Below, one piece after another: positions 1 through 8,067 of a stretch of DNA of 64,000 nt; position 1 is the stretch's first letter, and each line of letters starts with the position of its first letter. The notes under the pieces were generated by a model that saw nothing but the letters and a program-made list of their open reading frames with translations, was not told the DNA's origin and ran no database searches. The translations under genes and the position numbers were made by a program. The stretch is from Rhizobium sp. Q54 (GTDB lineage Bacteria; Pseudomonadota; Alphaproteobacteria; Rhizobiales; Xanthobacteraceae). The stretch is taken from positions 18,514 to 82,513 of the forward strand of contig CAMDSH010000011.1 in the NCBI GenBank assembly GCA_945907045.1, read 5' to 3'.

Positions 1-3000
1 GCCCGAACGGCTGCGGCAAATCCAATCTGGTCGAAGCGATGCGCTGGGTGATGGGCGAGTCCTCCCACAAGTCCATGCGCGCCGCGAGCATGGACGATGT
101 GATCTTCTCCGGCACCAACGGGCGCCCCGCGCGCAATACCGCCGAGGTGGCGATCTCGATCGACAATTCCGAGCGCAAGGCGCCGTCCTCATTCAACGAC
201 CAAGATACGCTGGAAATCTCCCGCCGCATTGAGCGCGAGGCGGGCTCCGTTTACCGCATCAACGGGCGCGAGGCGCGCGCGCGCGACGTGCAGATCGTGT
301 TCGCCGACGCCTCCACCGGTTCGCGCTCGCCTGCCCTCGTGCATCAGGGCCGCATCGGCGAGATCATTCAGGCCAAACCGGAACAGCGCCGCCGCGTGCT
401 GGAAGAGGCCGCCGGCATCGCCGGCTTGCATGCGCGCCGGCATGAGGCCGAGCTGCGCCTGAAAGCTGCGGAAACCAATTTGCTGCGGCTGGAAGACGTG
501 ATCGGCCAGCTTGCCGCGCAACTCGATGGGCTGAAAAAGCAAGCCCGCCAGGCGGTGCGCTATCGCAACGTCTCCGGCCATGTCCGCAAGGTCGAGGCGA
601 CGCTGTTCCATCTGCGCTGGACCGCGGCCAACGCCGAAGTCGCCGAGGCGGAGCGCGCCAAGAATTCCGGCGTGCGTCTTGTCGCCGAGCGCTCGGGCGC
701 GCAGGCCGAAGCCACCAAGCGCCAGGCCAATGCCGCGGCTTCGCTCAATCCCCTGCGTGAGGCCGAGGCGCGCGCGGGCGCCGCTCTGCACCGGCTCAAT
801 GTCGCGCGCGAAGACCTCGACCGCGAGGAAGTCCGCGCCAAGGATCGCATCGCCGAACTCGAACAGCGGCTGGTGCAGCTTGCCGCGGACGGCGATCGCG
901 AAAAGCGGCTCGCGGCGGACGCGCAGGCAGCGCTGGCCCGGCTTGCGAGCGAAGCCGAAGCGCTCAAGCGCGAAGCCGGCCAAAGCGCGCAGCGCCGCAG
1001 CGGAGTTGATACCCGCCTCGCCAAGGCCGACACTGAACTGAACGCCGCGGAAAAGATTTTCAGCGACCTCACCAGCGAACTCGCCGATCTCACTGCGCGC
1101 CGCCAGTCGCTGGAGACCGCCGGGCGAGAGCATGGCGAGCGCGAGCAGCGTCTCGCAGCCGAAATCGCCGAAGTGGAACGCGAACTCTCCACCCTCAAGG
1201 CCGCGGGCATTACCGGCAGGAGCGCCAAGGCCGCCGAGGGCGCGCAGGCTGCCGTTGCCGAGGCGGAAGCCGCCGCGCTCGCAGCCGAAGCGGCTCACCT
1301 GACTGCGCGCGAGGAACTGGAATCCGCCCGCGCTGCATTCGCTGAAGCCGAGCAGCGCACGCAGCGGCTGGAAACCGAAGCAAAGACGCTTTCCAAGATG
1401 CTCGCCGTCGACGCCAAGAATATGTGGCCGCCGGTGATGGACAACATCACGGTCGAGAAGGGCTACGAGAAAGCGCTCGGCGCCGCGCTGGGCGACGATC
1501 TCGACGCGCCCATCGATGCGTCCTCGCCGATGCGCTGGATGCGCACCAACGGCACCGGCGATCCGGCGCTGCCCGAAGGCGCCGTGCCGCTCGCACGCCA
1601 TGTGAAGGCGCCGCCCGAGCTTGCGCGCCGGCTCGCCCAGATCGGCGTCGTCGAGCGCGACAACGGAGCGCGGCTGGCGGCATTGCTCAAAGCCGGTCAG
1701 CGGCTGGTGTCGCGCGAAGGCGATCTGTGGCGATGGGACGGCTTTGTCGCCGCCGCGCACGCCCCGAGCGGCGCCGCCCGCCGCCTGGCGCAGCGCAGCC
1801 GCATCGCCGAGGTCGAGGCCGAACTGGTCGCGGCGCGTGCCGACGTGGAAGAAAAACGCACCTCGGTCGAGAAGGCGCAAACCGGATTCAACGCCGCCAC
1901 CACCGATGAAATCGAAGCGCGAGCACGTGAGCGCGATCTCAATCGCAAGGCCTCGCGTCTTTCGGCGCTCACCGAAGCCATCGTCCGTCTCGTCGCCAGC
2001 CGCGATGAGGCCTCCGCCGCCAAGATGGATGCCGGACGCGCCACCTCGGCGCTGGCGCCCGTTGCCGGCATCGAGGCAAAGCTCACCGCCGTGCGTGACG
2101 ACATCGCCAGGCGCCGCACCGTTCTCGCCGATGTGCGCGCCGAAGCGCAAGCCATCGCGCGCGACGCCGAACTCGCCGACCGCCGCTTGCAGGCTATTGC
2201 CGCCGAGCAAACCGGCTGGAGCGAGCGCAAAGAGGGTGCCGCACATCAGATCGCGACGCTGGAGACGCGCATCACCGAGGCCAAGGGCGAGCGTCAGGCG
2301 CTGGAGAACGCGCCAAGGGTATTTGCCGAAAAGCGCCGTGCCTTGATCGGCGAAATCGAGAATGCCGAGGCCGCCCGCCGCGCCGCCGCCGACACACTGG
2401 CCACCGCCGAAAATGCGCTCGCGGAAGCCGACAAGGACGCCCGCGCCGCGCTCGAATCCCTGAGCACCGCGCGCGAGGAATTCGCCCGTGCCGAGGAGCG
2501 CTTCGAGGGCGCCAAGCGGCGGCTTTCCGACCTGGGGCGTGAAATTCGCGAAGTGCTGGAAATCGACCCTTCAGGCGTGGCGGAACTCGCCGGCGTCAAG
2601 CCGGGCGATGCCGTGGAAGACGTCGCCGAGGTCGAGGCCACGCTGGAGCGCTTGCGGCGCGAGCGCGAGCGGCTTGGCGCGGTCAACCTGCGCGCCGAGG
2701 AAGAACTGCACGAGGTCGAAGGCCAGCACGGCAATCTCGCTTCCGAGCGCGACGATCTCGTCGAGGCGATCAAGCGGTTGCGGCAGGGCATCCTCAACCT
2801 CAACCGCGAGGCGCGCGAGCGGCTGCTCGCCTCGTTCGAAGTGGTCAACGGCCACTTCAAGCACCTGTTCGCGAACTTGTTCGGCGGCGGCACCGCGGAA
2901 TTGCAACTGATCGAAAGCGAAGACCCGCTGGAAGCCGGCCTTGAGATCATCGCGCGACCGCCGGGCAAGAAGCCGACGACGCTCTCGCTCCTCTCCGGCG

Positions 3001-3299
3001 GCGAACAGGCCCTCACGGCGCTGGCGCTTATCTTCGCGGTGTTCCTCACCAATCCGGCGCCGATCTGCGTGCTGGACGAAGTCGACGCGCCGCTCGACGA
3101 TCACAACGTGGAGCGCTTCTGCGACCTGCTCGACGAGATGACCCGCTCGACCGACACGCGCTTCGTCATCATCACGCACAACCCGATCACCATGGCGCGC
3201 ATGAACCGCCTGTTCGGCGTCACCATGGCCGAGCGCGGCGTGTCGCAGCTGGTTTCGGTGGATCTGGAAACGGCGGCGAAATTCCGCGAGGCGAGCTAA
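1..3299 (+). CDS. smc: Chromosome segregation protein SMC (5' end outside the window)
   Basis: SMC is the coiled-coil ATPase that compacts and helps segregate the chromosome together with ScpA and ScpB. The reading frame is already open at base 3, where it encodes PNGCGKSN, the Walker A loop that sits near residue 30 in full proteins; only the extreme N-terminus is missing. A long Ala/Glu/Arg-rich coiled coil follows, interrupted at about residues 460-560 by a globular hinge (begins MWPPVMDNITVEKGYEKALG). The second coil leads to the C-terminal head with the ABC signature LSGGEQALTA and Walker B ICVLDEVDAPLDD, then an H-loop segment FVIITHNPITM. The protein ends with a TAA. The hinge is rather short, as is common in alphaproteobacterial SMCs. 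Identity is secure; the start lies upstream of the window. Confidence 0.96.
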   Translation, partial: PNGCGKSNLVEAMRWVMGESSHKSMRAASMDDVIFSGTNGRPARNTAEVAISIDNSERKAPSSFNDQDTLEISRRIEREAGSVYRINGREARARDVQIVFADASTGSRSPALVHQGRIGEIIQAKPEQRRRVLEEAAGIAGLHARRHEAELRLKAAETNLLRLEDVIGQLAAQLDGLKKQARQAVRYRNVSGHVRKVEATLFHLRWTAANAEVAEAERAKNSGVRLVAERSGAQAEATKRQANAAASLNPLREAEARAGAALHRLNVAREDLDREEVRAKDRIAELEQRLVQLAADGDREKRLAADAQAALARLASEAEALKREAGQSAQRRSGVDTRLAKADTELNAAEKIFSDLTSELADLTARRQSLETAGREHGEREQRLAAEIAEVERELSTLKAAGITGRSAKAAEGAQAAVAEAEAAALAAEAAHLTAREELESARAAFAEAEQRTQRLETEAKTLSKMLAVDAKNMWPPVMDNITVEKGYEKALGAALGDDLDAPIDASSPMRWMRTNGTGDPALPEGAVPLARHVKAPPELARRLAQIGVVERDNGARLAALLKAGQRLVSREGDLWRWDGFVAAAHAPSGAARRLAQRSRIAEVEAELVAARADVEEKRTSVEKAQTGFNAATTDEIEARARERDLNRKASRLSALTEAIVRLVASRDEASAAKMDAGRATSALAPVAGIEAKLTAVRDDIARRRTVLADVRAEAQAIARDAELADRRLQAIAAEQTGWSERKEGAAHQIATLETRITEAKGERQALENAPRVFAEKRRALIGEIENAEAARRAAADTLATAENALAEADKDARAALESLSTAREEFARAEERFEGAKRRLSDLGREIREVLEIDPSGVAELAGVKPGDAVEDVAEVEATLERLRRERERLGAVNLRAEEELHEVEGQHGNLASERDDLVEAIKRLRQGILNLNREARERLLASFEVVNGHFKHLFANLFGGGTAELQLIESEDPLEAGLEIIARPPGKKPTTLSLLSGGEQALTALALIFAVFLTNPAPICVLDEVDAPLDDHNVERFCDLLDEMTRSTDTRFVIITHNPITMARMNRLFGVTMAERGVSQLVSVDLETAAKFREAS

Positions 3300-3311
3300 C
3301 GCGCTCTGAGC

Positions 3312-3545
3312 TTATGCCGCTTCGCTGCCGGCAATATCCGCGGCTTCTTGATCTTCAGTGGCTTGCGGCAATGGCTCTTCGTCGAGCCAGGCCTCGTCCG
3401 TCGCCCAGACATGCTCCTGCCCGCAGGCGGAGCAGTTCATGCGCGCGGCGATCCTGGGCAACGCGCGCAGGACATACGGCTCGGTCTCGATCTGCGTCGA
3501 AACCGCGCGGCCAGTCACAGGACACCTGATCATCACCGAGCTCAT
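3312..3545 (-). CDS. Small conserved Cys-containing (zinc-ribbon-like) protein
   Basis: Protein of 77 residues starting MSSVMIRCPVTGRAVSTQIE. It has a CP-x-TG turn near the N-terminus and a CSACG knuckle about 35 residues later, followed by HVWATDEAWL, a pattern seen in small putative zinc-binding proteins of Rhizobiales. The acidic tail is Ala/Glu-rich. An in-frame ATG lies 51 bases upstream, but the internal ATG has a GGAGG sequence 8 bases before it, so the shorter form is chosen. It is convergent with smc, with 12 bases between the stop codons. No function is known to me. Confidence 0.7.
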   Translation of the reverse strand: MSSVMIRCPVTGRAVSTQIETEPYVLRALPRIAARMNCSACGQEHVWATDEAWLDEEPLPQATEDQEAADIAGSEAA

Positions 3546-3660
3546 ATTCGAGCCCTCCGATGCGTGCGCGCCCCATCCCCTATTCCTTGTTGGCAAAGAA
3601 ACCCGCGACCGTGACGGCGGTAAGACGGCGCGGACGTCTCTGTGGATAACTTTACGAGAA

Positions 3661-3807
3661 CCGGCATTGCGGTGGGAACCGGCGAGCCCGAGCGGCGTTA
3701 ACGCGGGGTGAAGATTACGTAACGGTCGGGCGGCTTTTCCCCCCTACCCCCCCGAAGTGCCGTCTGACTAGTAGACCCCGGGCCTTAAAGGCCTGGGGTC
3801 TTTTTTT
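3661..3807 (+). ncRNA. Candidate small RNA ending at an orphan terminator
   Basis: A strong intrinsic terminator at 3774-3807 has no plus-strand gene just upstream; the nearest, smc, ends 475 bases earlier behind a convergent gene. The preceding sequence has two C-runs (6 and 7 C around 3739-3753), the kind of pyrimidine-rich single strand that could pair with Shine-Dalgarno sequences. The 5' end is a guess and no promoter was recognised. It could instead be the far 3' end of the smc transcript. Confidence 0.3.
3774..3807 (+). terminator. Rho-independent terminator upstream of lemA
   Basis: GACCCC pairs with GGGGTC and an inner GGCCTT pairs with AAGGCC around a very tight AT centre, followed directly by seven T. 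This is a textbook intrinsic terminator on the plus strand. Confidence 0.8.
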
Positions 3808-3930
3808 CGATGGTGGCGGCTTATGAGGCTGCGGCCTGCCGTTATCATTTTCCCCGTTGCCGTCTGCCGCGCGCACCCCATCTAGGATAGGCTTTGGAAC
3901 TTCCCCGCTTGCCCCGCAGGAGCAAATTGC

Positions 3931-4494
3931 ATGTCCACCACCAATTGGGTCGTCATTGGCATCATCGTCGTCATCATCGGCTGGATTTTCACGGTCTATA
4001 ACGGCCTCGTCTCCCTGCGGCAGCGCGTGAGCCAGGCCTTCGCCGACATCGACGTTCAGCTCAAACTGCGCAGCGATCTCATTCCGAACCTGATCGAGAC
4101 CGTGAAGGGCTACGTCTCGCACGAGCGCGGCACGCTCGAAGCCATCGTGCAGGCGCGCAACGCCGCCATCGCCGCGCCCGGCCTGCCGCAAAAGGTCGCC
4201 GCCGAAAACGCGCTCTCCGGCGCGCTGCGGCAATTGTTCGCGCTCTCCGAATCCTATCCCGACCTGAAAGCCAGCCAGAATTTCCAGCAATTGCAGAACG
4301 AGCTTTCCGACATCGAGAACAAGCTCGCCGCCGCGCGGCGCTTCTTCAACAACGCGGTGCAGGAATACAACACCGGCATCCAGCAAATTCCCGCTGCGCT
4401 GTTCGCCGGCATGTTCGGCTTCCAGCAGCAGCCTTTCTTCGATCTTGGAGAGTCGCGCGCGCAACTCGACAAGGCGCCGAGCGTGAAATTCTAA
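3931..4494 (+). CDS. lemA: LemA family protein
   Basis: 187-residue protein with an N-terminal membrane segment (about residues 6-26, IGIIVVIIGWIF) followed by the helical LemA domain, including the family hallmark RSDLIPNLIETVKGYVSHE and a C-terminal YNTGIQQIPAALFAGMFGF. LemA proteins are anchored in the inner membrane with a soluble helical domain; their molecular role is poorly defined. The gene is followed after 30 bases by an M48 metalloprotease, a partnership found in many bacteria, so the two probably form one transcription unit and act together at the membrane. Confidence 0.93.
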   Translation: MSTTNWVVIGIIVVIIGWIFTVYNGLVSLRQRVSQAFADIDVQLKLRSDLIPNLIETVKGYVSHERGTLEAIVQARNAAIAAPGLPQKVAAENALSGALRQLFALSESYPDLKASQNFQQLQNELSDIENKLAAARRFFNNAVQEYNTGIQQIPAALFAGMFGFQQQPFFDLGESRAQLDKAPSVKF

Positions 4495-4524
4495 CGGCAA
4501 GTCCCGCCGCAACAGGACCGGGCC

Positions 4525-5655
4525 ATGGCCGCCTACGGTCTCTACACGCATATCCAGTCGAACAAGCGCCGCTCGGTCGCGCTGCTGATCGGTCTGTTCT
4601 TTCTCGTCTATCTGCTGGTGTTCGCCGGCGCGCTGGTGGCCGAAGCACTGATGGCATCGGAAAACGTTCCGCTCGACTGGATCGTGCACGCGGCGAAATA
4701 CGATTTCATCATGGCGGCGCCGTTCGCGACCCTAGGCACCATTCTGTGGATTCTCGTTGCCTACAAATTCCACCAGTCGATGATCGATTCGATCACCGGC
4801 GGGAAAGAAGTGACGCGCAAGGAAGAACCGCGGCTTTATAACTTGCTGGAAAATCTGTGCGTCTCGCGCGGCATTCCCGTGCCGAAACTCAAGATCACCG
4901 AGGAAGACGCACTCAACGCCTTTGCCACCGGGCTGAATGAAAAGCAATATTCCATCACGGTGACGCGCGGGCTGATCAACGCGCTCAACGACGCCGAGAT
5001 TGAATCGGTGCTCGGACACGAACTCACGCACATTCGCAATGGCGACGTCCGCATGCTGGTGATCGCGGTCGTCATCGCCGGCGTGATCTCGTTCTTCGGC
5101 GAGATGGTTTTCCGCATCTTCTTTCAGGGCAACTGGGGCAGCAGCCGCTCAAGCGGCAGCAGCGACCGCAAGGGTTCGGGCGCCGGCATCGCCATCGTCA
5201 TTGCGCTCGTGCTGGTCGCAATCGCATGGCTGCTGTCCGTCGTCATTCGCTTCGCGCTCTCGCGCAAACGCGAATTTCTCGCCGACGCGGGTTCGGTGGA
5301 ACTGACGAAAAATCCCGACGCCATGATTTCGGCCCTGCGCAAGATCGAAGGGCGAGGCGAATTGCCCGTCGCCACTTCGGCGGTGATGGAAATGTGCATC
5401 GACAATCCGCGGCATGGCTTTACGGACTTGTTCGCAACGCATCCTTCGGTGGATGCGCGCGCCGCCGCGCTGGTGCAGTTCGCGGGCGGGCACGATCCCG
5501 GTCCGCTGGAGCTGCCGCCGCCGGAAGAAGAAACATCTGACAACACTGATGCGCCGGCAGGCGAGCCATCAAGCGGACCTTGGGGCGGCAGCGAGAAGCC
5601 GGCTTTGCCCGGCCAGACGCCAGCCGGCGGGCCTTGGGGGCCGAAGCGTTCCTGA
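4525..5655 (+). CDS. M48 family membrane metallopeptidase (HtpX-like)
   Basis: 376 residues. The zinc-protease motif GHELTHIRNGD lies at about residues 164-174 (HELTH at 165-169), and the third zinc ligand is expected in KREFLADAGSVELT about 90 residues later. There are N-terminal membrane segments at about 18-40 and 64-80 and a further pair flanking the catalytic region, the HtpX-like arrangement for degrading damaged membrane proteins. A serine/glycine-rich loop (SSRSSGSSDRKGSG) separates two of the helices and the last 60 residues are a Pro/Gly-rich tail. It lies 30 bases after lemA. The exact substrate is unknown; I would not call it htpX itself because of the lemA partner and the tail. 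Confidence 0.9.
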   Translation: MAAYGLYTHIQSNKRRSVALLIGLFFLVYLLVFAGALVAEALMASENVPLDWIVHAAKYDFIMAAPFATLGTILWILVAYKFHQSMIDSITGGKEVTRKEEPRLYNLLENLCVSRGIPVPKLKITEEDALNAFATGLNEKQYSITVTRGLINALNDAEIESVLGHELTHIRNGDVRMLVIAVVIAGVISFFGEMVFRIFFQGNWGSSRSSGSSDRKGSGAGIAIVIALVLVAIAWLLSVVIRFALSRKREFLADAGSVELTKNPDAMISALRKIEGRGELPVATSAVMEMCIDNPRHGFTDLFATHPSVDARAAALVQFAGGHDPGPLELPPPEEETSDNTDAPAGEPSSGPWGGSEKPALPGQTPAGGPWGPKRS

Positions 5656-5668
5656 TCCGCAATCAGCG

Positions 5669-6217
5669 CTAATGCCCCTCGAACGAAACGAGCGTTCGCA
5701 CCGGCACGCCGAGTTTTCTGATTTTCTCGGCGCCGCCGAGTTCAGGCAAATCGACCACGAAACAGGCGGCGAGCACATCGGCACCGAGCTGCCGCAACAG
5801 CTTCACCGCGCCTTCCGCCGTGCCGCCGGTGGCGATCAGATCATCCACCAGAATGACGCGCTCGCCCTTCACCACCGCGTCCTCGTGCATCTCCATCTCG
5901 TCGAGGCCGTATTCGAGCGAATAGGCGACGCTCACGCGCTTGTGTGGAAGCTTTCCTTTTTTACGGATCGGGATGAACCCGGCTGACACCTGATGCGCCA
6001 CCGCGCCGCCGAGAATGAAGCCTCGCGCCTCGATGCCGGCGACCTTGTCGATCTTCATGCCCGCCCAAGGCTGCACCAGCTCGTCCACCGCGCGGCGGAA
6101 CGCGCGCGCATCGCCCAGCAATGTAGTGATGTCGCGGAACATGATCCCCGGCTTTGGATAATCGGGGATCGTGCGGATCGTGGCGCGAAGATCGTGTTCG
6201 AGGTCGGAGCGTGCCAT
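5669..6217 (-). CDS. apt: Adenine phosphoribosyltransferase
   Basis: 182-residue type I phosphoribosyltransferase converting adenine and PRPP to AMP. It begins [21 protein letters not shown], carries the PRPP loop [17 protein letters not shown] at about residues 121-137 and the APT-typical [11 protein letters not shown]. The ATG at 6217 gives the usual family length; the open frame continues upstream but overlaps no recognisable homology there. It sits downstream of mtnP, which releases adenine from methylthioadenosine, so the two genes cover successive steps of purine salvage, with an FkbM methyltransferase between them. Confidence 0.96.
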   Translation of the reverse strand: MARSDLEHDLRATIRTIPDYPKPGIMFRDITTLLGDARAFRRAVDELVQPWAGMKIDKVAGIEARGFILGGAVAHQVSAGFIPIRKKGKLPHKRVSVAYSLEYGLDEMEMHEDAVVKGERVILVDDLIATGGTAEGAVKLLRQLGADVLAACFVVDLPELGGAEKIRKLGVPVRTLVSFEGH

Positions 6218-6278
6218 GACAATTTCAGGTAATTGGGATTTTCGACTTTGCTCGACAAACAAGCCAAACGCAACGCCG

Positions 6279-7097
6279 TCAGCCGGACCGGGATTGAAAT
6301 GAGGATTTGCGCGAAGAGTGCACGGCAAGAATATCGCCGTCTTTATCGCCAACGGAGCCCCACGTTTCCGGATCGAAAAGTTCGTAATCGATGCCCCTGA
6401 GCAAAGCCATGATCTCAGGGCGATCCTCGGAAGCCTCAAGCAAAATCGCCGGACGATGAGCGCGCAGCGTTTCCATGCCGCCGCGCAGGACGAGCAGGTC
6501 CGCGCCTTCCACGTCGATCTTGAGCAAATCCGGCGGGCCGTAAGCGGCGCAACTTTCATCCAGCGTCGTGCACTGCACGGTAACGGCGGGACCGCCAACA
6601 CTGTGGTGACGCTGATTGAAAGTGTGGCCGTCCCTGCCGAGCACAAGGCTCCCGGTTGCTCCCGAAAGCTGGTCGAGGAGAAAAACATTTTTGCCCGCGC
6701 GGTCGGCAACAGCCCGTTCGACAAGACGCACGTCCGTTCCGGCTCCCGTTTTTCGCAAACACGCCATGTTGCCGGGGTCCGGCTCGAACAGCACGGTTTT
6801 GACGCCGGGCCGCTCGCTTAAAACGATCCACGTATAAAGTCCGATGTTCGCGCCGACATCCCAGAACGACGCAGGCTTCACCGCACAGACGATGCGCGCA
6901 AAGCGGTCATGCTCCGGCAGATTTGGCAGCAGCAGAAAAGACATATTGCGGTAGCTGTCGGCATAGACGCGGCGGCCGCGGAAATTGCGCCACGCCGTGA
7001 AACTCAAGCGCCGTCCCAGAAGCCGGAAGATCGCGCTGCGGCGCAGCCGGTACAGGGGGTGAAAGCGCTCGCGAACCCAGGCTGCGACAGATTGCAT
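6279..7097 (-). CDS. FkbM family methyltransferase
   Basis: 272-residue SAM-dependent methyltransferase. The SAM-binding motif [13 protein letters not shown] is near residue 77, followed by [11 protein letters not shown] and the late motif [17 protein letters not shown] that define the FkbM fold. FkbM enzymes usually O-methylate sugars or polyketides; the substrate here cannot be told. The ATG at 7097 is preceded by GGAG at a good distance and leaves 28 bases after the mtnP stop; a longer start at 7166 would overlap mtnP. Its place between mtnP and apt is unusual, since those two belong together functionally. Confidence 0.9.
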   Translation of the reverse strand: MQSVAAWVRERFHPLYRLRRSAIFRLLGRRLSFTAWRNFRGRRVYADSYRNMSFLLLPNLPEHDRFARIVCAVKPASFWDVGANIGLYTWIVLSERPGVKTVLFEPDPGNMACLRKTGAGTDVRLVERAVADRAGKNVFLLDQLSGATGSLVLGRDGHTFNQRHHSVGGPAVTVQCTTLDESCAAYGPPDLLKIDVEGADLLVLRGGMETLRAHRPAILLEASEDRPEIMALLRGIDYELFDPETWGSVGDKDGDILAVHSSRKSSFQSRSG

Positions 7098-7125
7098 GAA
7101 TGCGGCGCTCCAACTGCCGCAAATA

Positions 7126-7998
7126 CTATCCCAGCACCCGCCCCGCCACAGCATCCAGTTTCGCAACCAGTGCCGGGTCGCGCGCTTCCGGCGCGGTGAG
7201 GATCGCGGTATCGAGCGCGCGGTCGGAGCCGATAGGGCACGGCTCGTGCTCGCGCGGAAAATCGCGGGCCAGCCGCGCCACCAGGCGCTTCGCCTTTTCG
7301 GCGTTTTCCTTGAGCACCGCGATGATGTCCTGCACCGTCACGGCGTCATGTTCCGAATGCCAGCAGTCGAAGTCGGTGACCATCGCAACGGTCGCGTAAC
7401 AAAGCTCCGCCTCGCGCGCGAGTTTCGCCTCCGGCATGTTGGTCATGCCGATCACCGAATAGCCGAGCGTCTTGTAGGTGATGCTTTCGGCGTAAGTGGA
7501 AAATTGCGGGCCTTCCATGCAGACGTAAGTGCCGCCGCGCGCCAGCGGGATGTTCTCCTTGCCCGCCGCCTCGTCGATGCGCAGGCGAAGCTGCGGCGAC
7601 ACCGGGTGCGCCATCGAGACATGCGCGACCAGACCCTTGCCGAAGAACGAACTCTCGCGCTTGTGCGTGCGGTCGATGAACTGATCGATCAGCACGAATG
7701 TACCGGGCGGCAGTTCTTCCTTGAATGAGCCGCAGGCCGAGAGCGAGACCAGATCGGTGACGCCCGCGCGCTTAAGCGCATCGATATTGGCGCGATAGTT
7801 GATGTCGGAGGGCGAGAGGCGGTGACCCTTGTCGTGGCGCGGCAGGAAGATGACGGGGAGGCCGGCAATCTCGCCGATGCGCAAGGCGCCCGACGGTTCG
7901 CCCCACGGGCTTTTGACGTGCTCCTCGCGCACATTCTCCAGCCCCGGCAGGTCGTAAATGCCGGAGCCGCCGATAACGCCGAGAACCGCTTTGGCCAT
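7126..7998 (-). CDS. mtnP: S-methyl-5'-thioadenosine phosphorylase
   Basis: 290 residues, full length. It splits methylthioadenosine, a by-product of polyamine and homoserine-lactone synthesis, with phosphate into adenine and methylthioribose-1-phosphate. Motifs include GGSGIYDLPGL at the N-terminus, the phosphate-binding LPRHDKGHRLSPSDINYRAN, and the purine-site GGTYVCMEGPQFSTYAES around residue 170, followed by IGMTNMPEA and DFDCWH. The DFD with following Cys-Trp-His is typical of methylthioadenosine-preferring members. It is transcribed in the same direction as fkbM and apt, downstream of the fbcH terminator. Confidence 0.96.
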   Translation of the reverse strand: MAKAVLGVIGGSGIYDLPGLENVREEHVKSPWGEPSGALRIGEIAGLPVIFLPRHDKGHRLSPSDINYRANIDALKRAGVTDLVSLSACGSFKEELPPGTFVLIDQFIDRTHKRESSFFGKGLVAHVSMAHPVSPQLRLRIDEAAGKENIPLARGGTYVCMEGPQFSTYAESITYKTLGYSVIGMTNMPEAKLAREAELCYATVAMVTDFDCWHSEHDAVTVQDIIAVLKENAEKAKRLVARLARDFPREHEPCPIGSDRALDTAILTAPEARDPALVAKLDAVAGRVLG

Positions 7999-8027
7999 TT
8001 CCCCGCCCTACCAATTGCCCAAATGAA

Positions 8028-8049
8028 AAGGGCCCCGAAAGGGGCCCTT
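8028..8049 (-). terminator. Intrinsic terminator after fbcH
   Basis: AAGGGCCCC pairs perfectly with GGGGCCCTT around a GAAA/TTTC loop, 19 bases past the fbcH stop. On the minus strand it is followed by TTCATTT, a modest T tract. It should end the petA-fbcH message before mtnP. Confidence 0.7.
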
Positions 8050-8067
8050 CGTCAAGATCGGCAGCGC

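Larger units (their letters stand above)
3546..3930. other. 385-base intergenic region between a minus-strand gene and lemA
   Basis: No protein-coding gene is supported here. It contains one perfect DnaA-box 9-mer (TGTGGATAA at 3641-3649), a C-rich stretch at 3739-3753 and a strong plus-strand terminator (listed separately). The last 120 bases should carry the lemA promoter, but I see no convincing -35/-10 pair. Confidence 0.6.

Noticed and set aside
189..2246. Open minus-strand frame of 685 codons inside smc
   Set aside because: It is antisense to smc over its whole length, has low-complexity Gly/Ala/Arg composition and no homology; open antisense frames are expected at this GC content.
3641..3649. 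Perfect DnaA box TGTGGATAA
   Set aside because: A single 9-mer is expected about once in every two windows of this size by chance; no cluster, AT-rich region or origin-associated genes are near.
7098..7166. Longer start for the FkbM gene
   Set aside because: It would overlap mtnP by 41 bases, whereas the ATG at 7097 has a proper ribosome site.
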